This document shows positions 41,684 to 49,745 of a stretch of 53,920 nt of DNA, piece by piece. Numbering within the stretch: position 1 is the first letter of the stretch; each line of letters starts with the position of its first letter. This DNA is from an uncultured Candidatus Poseidoniales archaeon (GTDB taxonomy: Archaea; Thermoplasmatota; Poseidoniia; Poseidoniales; Thalassarchaeaceae): the NCBI GenBank assembly GCA_902573085.1, contig CACGHY010000007.1:1-53920 (forward strand). Reading direction: 5' to 3'. The notes under the pieces are model-generated. The model searched no databases. It had not been told where the DNA came from and was given only the letters and a program-made list of their open reading frames with translations. The translations under genes and the position numbers were made by a program.

Positions 41684-43812
41684 TCCTTTATCTTCTATTG
41701 AACAGCCCCCCGGCGGAAGACAGGACAATACATCTTCATGGGATAGCCCCGTTGATTCGGAGATCTTATTCGCCACTGCCTCCTTCTTCTTCCTACCCGG
41801 AGATATTTTGACCCATCTTTCGCAGATTTCGGAAATGGTACTTGGAACTCCCGAAACAGGCATCGGGACCCCATTCACAACGGCCAGTCCTATTGCTACC
41901 TCAAGGGGGACGTCTTTGTGCCAACTTCTCTCTCCCCTTACGACGAAGGACCCCCTTGCCAATGACTCCCCGGTCTCCGTGGTTTTGGAAACCTGGCTGG
42001 ATCTGGCATGGAATGCAGTTGCTGCAGCCCCCCCTCCCCCCCCCATGCTCTAGACCAGCAAACAGCCATTTGAGCAGCCTCGGAAAAAACTGAACTGTCC
42101 AATTCGCGCGCGTCATCCAAACCATCTCCCAGTGTCTGGGAAATTCGCATGGATGCGACCCCCATGGGAATGGGCCCCTCCTGCGAATTGCTTGGAACCA
42201 AACCTTCCTTGAGCTTTAGTGAGCATGAAGGAGCGCCGTGGAGATCAGCGTGGAAGTACAAGTCACTCGTTGAGAGGTGCTTCCTCACTAGCATGTCGTT
42301 CCCCTTTGCATCCTTCCCCCCGATAAACAGGTGCCCACCCGAAAGAATTGCCCAGCGATACTTCTCGAACCAGAATCTCCTCGTTCTCTTCCTCCCTCTG
42401 AGCTTCCCCGAAGCGGCTTCCTTTGCAGCCTTCTTGTCTGCAGTTTTCTTTGACTTCTCGGTCTTCTCGAGTGCTTCAAGGGCTCCCTTGGCCTTGTTTT
42501 TTTGAGACCTGGCCTCCTCAAAGTACCTCTGTGCGTTCTGATGCACTGTCTTTGATGCCTCCAGCGTGACACTGGCACCAGGCTCTCCATCCTCATCCGG
42601 AAGGAACGCCACCACCGTGTGTCTTGCCGGATCTACGCTATCCAACCACTCAACCTCGTGAGCGATGTCTGCTATGTCCAGCCATCCCCTCTCCTCGACG
42701 GCATTGTTTAGTTGGGCCAGAATGCTGTCAACATGGCCCCAGTTATCCTGGATAGACTTCCCTAGCTCCTGCGTTATCGTAGCCCTCTGATTGAACTTCT
42801 CAATTGCCTTCCTCTGCTGAGATGCTCTCCTCGAAAGCTTGGAACTCTCGTCCTCTGCTCTATCGCCCGCCTCTATGAGCCTCTCTTCTTCCCTGCGAAT
42901 GAATGCTGCAGCGTCGTGGGAGCCGAAGATGAAGTCGTATGCATCTGACAAGCTAGCGGTCGTCTCCCTCATATGTTCATCCATCGAGGGGAGATCTATG
43001 GGGGAGAACTCGATGATTCCAGCCGCTGCTGAGTCTCTATCAGACTCGTTCACTGCCGAATTCCATGCATCCTTGGACTTACGGTCAGATAGCCAGATGT
43101 TGCCTCCCTCCCCCTCATCCAGATTAGCGAGCATCTTTGAGAGGGCGATGCCCAGTGAAGACTTCTGTTCCTCAGTAAGGGAATTTGATTGGGCATCTTC
43201 ATCAATTCCGGCTATTGAGCATGCAGCGCTTCCGTAGATTCTTCCAAGATTCACTCTCGATGCAAGGGTCCTTATCAAGGCATGATCGCTTCTTGCAAGA
43301 ATCTCGTTCAGAGACCCTACAGAGAGCTCCCTTGGATCTATTGCCTCCGGAGGGGGCGCATAAGTCACGCCCTTCTTTAGAGACCGACTGGCATACCTCG
43401 CATGAGTCAAGGGTCTGATGATCACTCCTTCCTGATCTAGAAGGAGTACGTTGCCATCTCGGAATAACTCAATAATCAGGCTCAATCGTCCCCCTCCATG
43501 CTCGAAGTCCATCTGAATCACCCTGTCGAATCCATATTGCCTAACTCCGACCAATCTGGAGTTGTTCAGATGCTTTCTCAGGATCATTGCAAATTGAGAA
43601 GGCTGTGTGGGCATGGGCCTATCTCGATTCGAGCAGTAAGCCCTGAGTCCCCTAACGATAACTAGGTCGGTAGATGGCATTCCCTTCCGGTTTAGCCTGA
43701 CTACAATCTGCTCGTAATGCGGCTGGTATGACTTTCTGACTCTCGCCCCGACCATTTCGGACAGCTCTTGCACAATGCGTGCGATTTCGAACGAAGACGA
43801 CTGTTCTCGCAT
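41669..43812 (-). CDS. rqcH: RqcH/NEMF ribosome quality-control protein, frameshifted
   Basis: Two overlapping frames make one RqcH (NEMF/Rqc2, NFACT) homologue of about 714 residues. It binds peptidyl-tRNA on split large ribosomal subunits and directs tail addition. The upstream frame carries NFACT-N with the Asp96-Arg97 pair in GFDRVIQMDF, a coiled-coil middle and NFACT-R (FWFEKYRWAILSGGHLFIGG, then LYFHADLHGAPSC). It ends in an out-of-frame tail after CWSRAWG. The natural continuation, with SSQVSKTTETGESLARGSF and ERSWHKDVPLEVAIG, lies in the frame 41669-42046. The shift falls in a G9-A-G7 tract at 42028-42044. One missing G, or a -1 slip, would restore it. It may be a homopolymer error. 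Confidence 0.85.
42028..42044 (-). other. G9-A-G7 homopolymer tract at the RqcH frameshift
   Basis: On the coding (minus) strand the tract is nine G, one A, seven G, just after the codons for Ser-Arg-Ala-Trp. Before it the RqcH frame is GCA TGG; after it the conserved C-terminal domain is in the frame that reads GCT GCA GCA. One extra G would join the two. The tract is the site of a sequencing error, a mutation or polymerase/ribosome slippage. Confidence 0.85.
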
Positions 43813-43873
43813 GTTACTCGATACCGCCCGGCCCGGTCCCCTTCATCAGGCAATCGATGGAAGAAGTGGCGAT

Positions 43874-44740
43874 TCACCCTATCGAAGAATGAAATTTTTT
43901 TATCTCTCGGAGGACTTCTGGCTCATGTGCATACTGGTTTGAGGGGACCTCTATCATCTCGCAATTTGGAATCGAGTCAGCGATCCTCTGCACCTTGCTG
44001 AAATCGTGTAGGGTGTCTGAACTGGCAGTCATAACAGCGCATGGAATCTCTATCCCAGAGAGATCCTCGGGCAGGCTGTATCTCAGGTTCCATCTTGCTG
44101 AAAGCAGCATCCTAGGCACGTCCTGGGCCAGTAGTGCCCTGCGATAACGTACCTTCTGACCCTCCTCCTTAGTCCGCTTGTCTACTACCCAGGCTACGAA
44201 CCCCACCATCTTCCTGAATGCAAACATGGGGAGGGGGGAGTAGATTATCGCTCGGGACCACAGTGGGAATTTGAAATCGGTGTTCGGGGCTAGAAGCACA
44301 GAGCTCCTGCCACCTAACTCGCCTCTCTGATATGCGTCGATTAACAGAGTCGAACCAAGAGAAGAGGAGTACCAGTCGATACTAGAATGATCGATATCCA
44401 GTATCTCTAGCACTGTTGCTATATCCTTGGAATGCCTTTCTATCGAGAAGTCAGACTTTGAAATCTTCCTGCCGATTCTAGAGCTAGCCTTCTCTCTTGT
44501 CTCTATGTAGACCAGATGCCTAGTCTTCACCCACTCTGAGACAAGGGGACGCCATCCCTCGAACATTGAACCCCACCCGGGGACCATCACGATTGTTCCA
44601 TTGGATGAATCGCCCACCCCTTTAGGTTTCCATATCATTACTCTGATTGAAACCTCTGGCTCTACTGCAAACCAATGTTCCTCAGCAATGGCTCCATCCA
44701 GTTCAGTAACGCCACTCCAGTACTCATTCACGCATCTCAC
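43874..44740 (-). CDS. Alpha/beta hydrolase
   Basis: This 288-residue cytoplasmic protein has the alpha/beta-hydrolase layout. An oxyanion-loop strand TIVMVPGWGSMFEGW comes first, and the nucleophile elbow is WYSSSLGSTLLID (the pattern is S-x-S-x-G rather than the usual G-x-S-x-G). An aspartate in MTASSDTLHDF and a histidine in NQYAHEPEVL are placed to complete the triad. The lid region near residues 140-200 (KFPLWSRAIIYSPLPMF) is hydrophobic, suggesting a lipid or ester substrate. It sits 61 bases after the RqcH gene and 75 bases before the Nudix-MBL gene on the same strand. Substrate unknown. Confidence 0.82.
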   Translation of the reverse strand: MRCVNEYWSGVTELDGAIAEEHWFAVEPEVSIRVMIWKPKGVGDSSNGTIVMVPGWGSMFEGWRPLVSEWVKTRHLVYIETREKASSRIGRKISKSDFSIERHSKDIATVLEILDIDHSSIDWYSSSLGSTLLIDAYQRGELGGRSSVLLAPNTDFKFPLWSRAIIYSPLPMFAFRKMVGFVAWVVDKRTKEEGQKVRYRRALLAQDVPRMLLSARWNLRYSLPEDLSGIEIPCAVMTASSDTLHDFSKVQRIADSIPNCEMIEVPSNQYAHEPEVLREIKKFHSSIG

Positions 44741-44815
44741 ACCCAGAGATTAAATTTCAATTGTCCGGGCTAATCTTAATCTCATTGTCTATGGTGAAAT
44801 TACTCCATCAGACCC

Positions 44816-46393
44816 TTAAGAACTGTCATCAACCCGAGGGGGAGGATTTTCAGAATGGAAGCCTTCTCCCGTCATCCTGACATCTCCCGTTCGGACCAGT
44901 TCATTAAGGTGCGAAAGAGCCTGGTCCTGCGCTAGAGCTGGATTGGCACCAGGCGAGTCAGAGTATGCAGATATTGCAATATCCGAGAGGTCAGAGAATC
45001 CGGATTTGACCGCCTGTAGGACCTTTGCGTGCCTAGCCTTCCTATGCTGGATATACTGTGTGAGCATCCTCTCAGGGTTTGGAATCAGAGGACCATGACC
45101 TGTGAAGAGAGTATGCGGCCTAAGGTCTCTCAGCCTCTCCAGGCCAGAGATGTAGGCCCCCATGTCTCCATCTCTCGATGGCACCAGTATGGTGCCCACC
45201 ATCGTGCAGTTGTCCGCTGCCACGACTCCTGGTTCACCAACCAGGCAAATCTGCCCGGGGCAGTGACCTGGAGTCTCTAGAACCTCCCAGTCCACCCTCC
45301 CACTAGGACCATCAATAGAGATCTTATCGCCCTCCCTTATTTCCTTAGTTTCCTGAATCTCCGGAAGGGCAGACAGGGTCTCCTCACTCGCCCAAACAGG
45401 CGCCTGGTAAAGCTGGGAAATCATATCAATGTCCCCTATGTGGTCTTGATGCCTGTGTGTGAAAATAGTACAAACGATATCGCTTCCGTCTCCTCGTATC
45501 TCCTCTACCTTGTCCTTCAGCAGCTTGTAACCATCTTCGTCTCTGATTGCCGGATCGATTATCACCCTCTGTCCGCCTCTCTCCCCTAGAACGAAGCAAT
45601 TGGTGTGTGTAGACGGAGGAAGAGTCACGGTGGGAATTAGGATGCACTCCACTCCCGGGCCGTATTCGAACCTATGAGGGCCTGAGGGGGGGTCCTCGGC
45701 CATCACATTACAGGCAGCGATAAGGTCCCTACCTTCCATCGCCTCCAGCAGATCCCTGAAGATAGTGAGTATCGGGGGCGGGAGGTGCAGCTGGTTACTC
45801 TCCCAAGCCTCGATTACTTCCTCTGGCCTCCACCATCTGAATCTATCGAATTCGCTTCTTCCTGGCGGGAAGGTCGCCTCCACCCCCGATTCCCCCAATG
45901 CAACGTGGAAGAATGTGTTTTGGAATCTGGTCGGAGACTGTGGCGGGGTTATCCTCCTAGTGATTACCTGACAATCGAACTTCTCGATGGAGATATCTCC
46001 AGCCTCTGCCACCTCTAGCCATCCGGACTTGTCCTTGCAGACGGCCTCTCTTACTTCGTCACTCACCTCCATGAAACCTCCATTACCATCAGGGGTTACC
46101 CCTATCTCTTCCAGCATCTCCCTCAAGAGAGTGAAAACTGACAGTCTATCTTCGGTCCTATCTGCCAACCATTCTGGGTGGGTGTCCGCCGCCTTTCTAT
46201 CGACTCTGCTAACGCCTCCTCCGGGGAAGGACCAGAGGTCGGGGAAGGCTGGTAGCTCCGGACTCCTGTGTCCTAACAGGATCTCATGACCATCTCCGGA
46301 AACCCTACTGAGCATCACTGACGCGGATGGGATGTGAGGACGGGACTCTAACTTGGCAATATCTACCCCTTCCGGTAACTCGTCCACAGCCAC
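44816..46393 (-). CDS. Nudix-metallo-beta-lactamase fusion hydrolase
   Basis: This 525-residue protein fuses two enzyme domains. Residues about 20-215 are a Nudix domain with PDLWSFPGGGVSR, a long insertion, and then TLLREMLEEIGV; the insertion inside the Nudix box resembles NUDT19/RP2p-type CoA-related hydrolases. Residues about 240-480 are a metallo-beta-lactamase fold of the LACTB2 type, with metal ligands in FTHRHQDHIGDID (HxHxDH), the histidine in ETPGHCPGQI and LFTGHGPLI. A winged-helix-like C-terminal region (LSHLNELVRTGDV) follows. LACTB2-like enzymes include RNA endonucleases and CoA or nucleotide hydrolases. The substrate is open; the fusion suggests linked steps on a nucleotide or CoA thioester. 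Confidence 0.85.
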   Translation of the reverse strand: MAVDELPEGVDIAKLESRPHIPSASVMLSRVSGDGHEILLGHRSPELPAFPDLWSFPGGGVSRVDRKAADTHPEWLADRTEDRLSVFTLLREMLEEIGVTPDGNGGFMEVSDEVREAVCKDKSGWLEVAEAGDISIEKFDCQVITRRITPPQSPTRFQNTFFHVALGESGVEATFPPGRSEFDRFRWWRPEEVIEAWESNQLHLPPPILTIFRDLLEAMEGRDLIAACNVMAEDPPSGPHRFEYGPGVECILIPTVTLPPSTHTNCFVLGERGGQRVIIDPAIRDEDGYKLLKDKVEEIRGDGSDIVCTIFTHRHQDHIGDIDMISQLYQAPVWASEETLSALPEIQETKEIREGDKISIDGPSGRVDWEVLETPGHCPGQICLVGEPGVVAADNCTMVGTILVPSRDGDMGAYISGLERLRDLRPHTLFTGHGPLIPNPERMLTQYIQHRKARHAKVLQAVKSGFSDLSDIAISAYSDSPGANPALAQDQALSHLNELVRTGDVRMTGEGFHSENPPPRVDDSS

Positions 46394-46461
46394 TCGAGGG
46401 GATTCGGGGCTTCAACCTCGCTACGATAACGATTGAATATGCATGCTGGACTTCAGAATGT

Positions 46462-46647
46462 ATGGACATCAGGCCCCCGGAGACTATCGAGGAGGAACTT
46501 GAAATAATCTCCCAGGCACTGGAGGCTGGAATAGACCCCTTCCCGCCGAGGAAGGAGCCTACGAGATGGGTCAAACTGGCATTGGGGTGGTTTATGATCA
46601 TCATGATGGTAAGCTGGGTTTCTCAACTTCTGTTCCAGTATGTCTAG
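46462..46647 (+). CDS. Small single-helix membrane protein
   Basis: From the ATG at 46462 this is a 61-residue protein: an acidic amphipathic helix (MDIRPPETIEEELEIISQ), a proline turn (DPFPPRKEP), then one membrane helix (LGWFMIIMMVSWVSQLLF). A TATA-like GAATATGC at 46435-46442 is about 24 bases upstream, so a leaderless transcript is possible. The longer frame to 46327 overlaps the Nudix-MBL gene and is unlikely. It ends 6 bases before a tRNA gene on the other strand. No family recognised. Confidence 0.58.
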   Translation: MDIRPPETIEEELEIISQALEAGIDPFPPRKEPTRWVKLALGWFMIIMMVSWVSQLLFQYV

Positions 46648-46652
46648 CGAAT

Positions 46653-46728
46653 TGGTAGTCCCTCCCGGATTCGAACCAGGGTCATGGCATCCAGAGTGCC
46701 ATATGATGGACCGCTACACCAAGGGACT
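46653..46728 (-). tRNA. tRNA-Gln(CTG), CCA encoded
   Basis: On the minus strand the acceptor is AGTCCCT/AGGGACT, the anticodon stem TGGCA/TGCCA encloses CTCTGGA with anticodon CTG (CAG, glutamine), and the T arm is CCTGG, TTCGAAT, CCGGG. Discriminator A and an encoded CCA end the gene. No intron seen. Confidence 0.94.
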
Positions 46729-46787
46729 GACGTGGCACGGACTAGGCTAGGATATTTCAAGAAAACCGAGCAATCCAGTTTTTCAAC

Positions 46788-47816
46788 TCATGACCTGAAG
46801 CCTGAGTTTACCTTCTCTAGGCTATCTGGGTTAGGTCGAAGTAGGTCTTCGGTGAGATCCACCAGTGGTGTTTCAGACAGCCCTAGGGTGTCTGTGGCCG
46901 TGGGAACGTTATCGTCGTAGTAAAGCAGTCCTGTTACGTGCCTTTCCGCCTTCTCGGACTGATGAATCGCACTCAGGGCAGAAACTGCATCTGTGTAGTC
47001 ATGATCCGCGGCCAGTGTCTCAAGCCTGAGGGTAGAGCCGTCGAAGAGACTCACCTCTTGATATTCCCCTTCTGGAACCTCTACCTCCTCAATTGGTGAG
47101 AAGTGAGGGATGTAATCAAGAATATGCAGGACTTCATCGTTGGCCTTCACGTAGTTGTAGGACTTGTACGACTCGTCGTTGTTGGCGAAGGTCACGCAGG
47201 GGGAAATAACGTCGATGAATGCCATCCCCCTGTGGCTCATGGCTGCTCTGATAAGTGCGGTAAGCTGCTTCTTGCTTCCAGAGAAGGATCGTGCGACGAA
47301 GCTGCAGCCGAGGTTTATTGCCATTGCACAGAGGTCTATCGGTGCCTGTTGATTTGCAACCCCTTTCTTCTTCTTGGACCCCTTCTCCACGGTGGCGCTG
47401 TATTGTCCCTTGGTAAGGCCGTAGACGCCGTTGTTCTCGACGATGTAAACCATGTCCAGGTTCCTCCTGATGGCATGTACGAACTGACCGATTCCAATGC
47501 TTGCCGTGTCGCCGTCGCCGGAGACTGCTAAGAAGCTCAGGCCCTTGTTTACCAAGTTCGCCCCAGTGGTTACAGAGGGCATCCTGCCATGGACCGTGTT
47601 GAAGCCATGGCTCTTCCCCAGGAAGTATGCTGGTGTCTTCGAGGAGCATCCTATCCCGCTCATCTTTGCTATCTTCTCGGGCTGGATTCCGTTCTCCCAG
47701 GCCGCTTGGATAATGTTGTTCGAAATCTGGTCATGCCCGCATCCGGGGCAAAGCGAGGACTTGCCTCCGGTGTATTCGGATTTCTCCAGTTCGAGGACGT
47801 TAAGCTTCAGCATCAC
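46788..47816 (-). CDS. korB: 2-oxoacid:ferredoxin oxidoreductase, beta subunit
   Basis: This 342-residue TPP-binding subunit works with the gene upstream to oxidise a 2-oxoacid to its CoA ester, reducing ferredoxin. The iron-sulfur/TPP motif SLCPGCGHDQ lies at residues 17-26. The TPP signature is LAVSGDGDTASIGIGQF with YIVENNGVYGLTKGQYS, and IDVISPCVTFANND carries the last conserved cysteine. The C-terminal 60 residues are extra to the core. Its ATG overlaps the stop of the alpha gene by four bases (ATGA). The motifs best fit 2-oxoglutarate (Kor) or a broad 2-oxoacid specificity; with aconitase 3 kb away, 2-oxoglutarate is favoured. Confidence 0.92.
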   Translation of the reverse strand: MMLKLNVLELEKSEYTGGKSSLCPGCGHDQISNNIIQAAWENGIQPEKIAKMSGIGCSSKTPAYFLGKSHGFNTVHGRMPSVTTGANLVNKGLSFLAVSGDGDTASIGIGQFVHAIRRNLDMVYIVENNGVYGLTKGQYSATVEKGSKKKKGVANQQAPIDLCAMAINLGCSFVARSFSGSKKQLTALIRAAMSHRGMAFIDVISPCVTFANNDESYKSYNYVKANDEVLHILDYIPHFSPIEEVEVPEGEYQEVSLFDGSTLRLETLAADHDYTDAVSALSAIHQSEKAERHVTGLLYYDDNVPTATDTLGLSETPLVDLTEDLLRPNPDSLEKVNSGFRS

Positions 47817-49690
47817 AAGCCCTCCAATACTTCTAGAATCATATCAGAATACACCCTTGCCCTTGGTGGCATGCCGTCACTGTAGGAAACGCTGTGTATC
47901 TTGGGTATCAACTCAGCGGGGAACTCCTTTCGGATTATGCCGAATAGCTGCCCATCCCGATTGATTTCTAGAACAATCGTCCTGTCGTGCCTTCTAACGA
48001 AGTCCTCCACGCCTGAATGCAATGGGAGCGCCCTTACCCTGCATGTGCTGACAGAAAGTCCGGACTCCTCTAGCATGTCGTCTATCTCAACAATGGTATT
48101 CTCCATTGAGCCGTAGAATATTATTCCAAGGTCCTTCTTTTCTTCCTCCCTTATCAGAGGAGCAGGAAGTTGCTCTCTCGCACCGTCGATCTTCCTCTTC
48201 AGCCTAGCCATGGTATCGTGGTATACTTGAGGGTCCTCTGAGTATACCCCATCCTCGTCATGGCCTGTTCCCCTGTAGAGAATTGGGTCGAGGCCGCTCC
48301 CGGGAAGTGTCCTGTATGCTATGCCGTCGCCATCCACGTCTCGGTATCTCCCATACTCGGGCATGGAGTCCATCTCTTCCTGGCTCCTGACCACCTTCCC
48401 CCTATCCATGGGAGAATCCGGGTAGGTGAATCCGGATGTCTTCCAGCGGTTCATTCCCAGATCGAGGTCATTGAACCCGAAAACCATAGTTTGGAACCTC
48501 TCGGCATAGTCGAAAACTCGCCACCCGAACTCGAAGCATTCGTCTACAGTCCCTGGGATTAGTACGATGTGCTGCGTGTCCCCGTGACTAGCCTCGTACA
48601 GCATTGAGAGGTCCCCTTGCTGTGTTCTAGTAGGCAACCCGGTGGACGGTCCAACCCTGTTGACGTCCCAAATTACGCCGGGAACTTCAGAGAAGTAGAA
48701 TAATCCAATGAACTCAGACATCAGGGATATCCCCGGCCCACTAGTGCACGTCATCCCCCTTCCTCCTGCCCATCCAGCACCTAGGACCATTCCAGCAGCT
48801 GCTAGCTCGTCCTCTGCTTGAATCACGGCACAGGTACTCCCACCGTCACCGTCACTTCGAAGCTCTGGAAGCCAGTTGATTACCGATTCGGCAAGAGATG
48901 AAGAGGGAGTAATGGGATACCAAGAGAGCATACTTATCCCACCGTATATCGAACCCAGGGCGATGGCCTCGTTGCCCTCAATCAGGAACGTGTCGGGATC
49001 CTTTTCCCTCGACTCTACACTGAACTGGCAATCGAAATCCCAGTTCTCATTGGCGTACTCTCTTCCCTCTGATATGGCCTGAATATTGAGCTCAACTGCC
49101 TTCTCCTTTCCCTTGAACTGGGCCTTAACCGCCTTTTCGATCGCATATTCCTCTATTCCAAGGAGGTGTGCCACAGCACCTACGTAGTACATGTTTGCTA
49201 TCAGCCTCCCAAGTTTCGGGTTTATCTTCCTGGCCATCTTTGTCATTGGCATTCCTAATAGGACGCAATCATCCCTCTCGACAGGCATTTTCACATCCTC
49301 GTTGTATACCACTATCGTGCCTGGCTCAAGGCCCTCAAGATCCTTGATCCATGTGTCTTTGTTCATCAAAATCTGAATGTTCGTCCCATCGCCCGGAGCC
49401 TGATATCCCCTGTCACTAGCCCTGATTATGAACCATGTCGGTAAGCCAGATATGTTGCTAGGGAAGAGGTTCTTCCCACTGACGGGCACTCCCATCTCGA
49501 ACATTGAATGTAGAATTATGAGATTGGACGACTGAGACCCCGTTCCGTTGGCGGTTGCGACGTTAACTACGAAATCATTGACGATTTTTTCCATTGCTCT
49601 CTTGGTCCCCAGTGCTCTCACGAAACGGCTACTCGCGGGGTCTCGGCGATGACTCTGGGTCTTATGCATTACCATCGAAGAATCAACCAA
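47813..49690 (-). CDS. korA: 2-oxoacid:ferredoxin oxidoreductase, fused gamma-alpha subunit
   Basis: This 625-residue protein is the usual fusion of the gamma domain (about 30-215; VNVATANGTGSQSSNLIILH and LGMPMTKMARKINP) with the alpha domain (about 240-625). Alpha motifs are GISMLSWYPITPSSSLAE, TSGPGISLMSEFIGLFYFSE and VGPSTGLPTRTQQGDL, the last being the conserved TPP/CoA-facing loop. The C-terminal domain III includes FVRRHDRTIVLEINRDGQLF. Four-base overlap with the beta gene gives matched expression. The two-gene arrangement without delta subunit is typical of aerobic archaea. The start used is the ATG at 49688-49690; ATG codons a few residues later are alternatives. Confidence 0.92.
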   Translation of the reverse strand: MVDSSMVMHKTQSHRRDPASSRFVRALGTKRAMEKIVNDFVVNVATANGTGSQSSNLIILHSMFEMGVPVSGKNLFPSNISGLPTWFIIRASDRGYQAPGDGTNIQILMNKDTWIKDLEGLEPGTIVVYNEDVKMPVERDDCVLLGMPMTKMARKINPKLGRLIANMYYVGAVAHLLGIEEYAIEKAVKAQFKGKEKAVELNIQAISEGREYANENWDFDCQFSVESREKDPDTFLIEGNEAIALGSIYGGISMLSWYPITPSSSLAESVINWLPELRSDGDGGSTCAVIQAEDELAAAGMVLGAGWAGGRGMTCTSGPGISLMSEFIGLFYFSEVPGVIWDVNRVGPSTGLPTRTQQGDLSMLYEASHGDTQHIVLIPGTVDECFEFGWRVFDYAERFQTMVFGFNDLDLGMNRWKTSGFTYPDSPMDRGKVVRSQEEMDSMPEYGRYRDVDGDGIAYRTLPGSGLDPILYRGTGHDEDGVYSEDPQVYHDTMARLKRKIDGAREQLPAPLIREEEKKDLGIIFYGSMENTIVEIDDMLEESGLSVSTCRVRALPLHSGVEDFVRRHDRTIVLEINRDGQLFGIIRKEFPAELIPKIHSVSYSDGMPPRARVYSDMILEVLEGL

Positions 49691-49745
49691 TTTTCTAAAG
49701 GAGCCCTTCCGCTGGAGTTTTCAATGAGAGGGGTTTCGCCGGCTC

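Noticed and set aside
41669-42046. A separate 125-residue gene starting at the ATG at 42046
   Set aside because: Its sequence is the conserved end of RqcH, and its first codons are the homopolymer tract itself, so it is a fragment of the frameshifted gene.
43888-43902. A run of seven T that resembles an archaeal terminator
   Set aside because: It lies inside the 3' end of the alpha/beta hydrolase coding region and on the strand opposite to it; no gene ends just before it on the plus strand.
46305-46604. 99-codon minus-strand frame upstream of the Nudix-MBL gene
   Set aside because: It overlaps the better supported small membrane gene on the plus strand and has no coherent domain.
47134-47649. 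171-codon frame inside korB
   Set aside because: Same strand, shifted frame of a conserved enzyme; its Arg/His/Gln-rich content is typical of a shadow frame.
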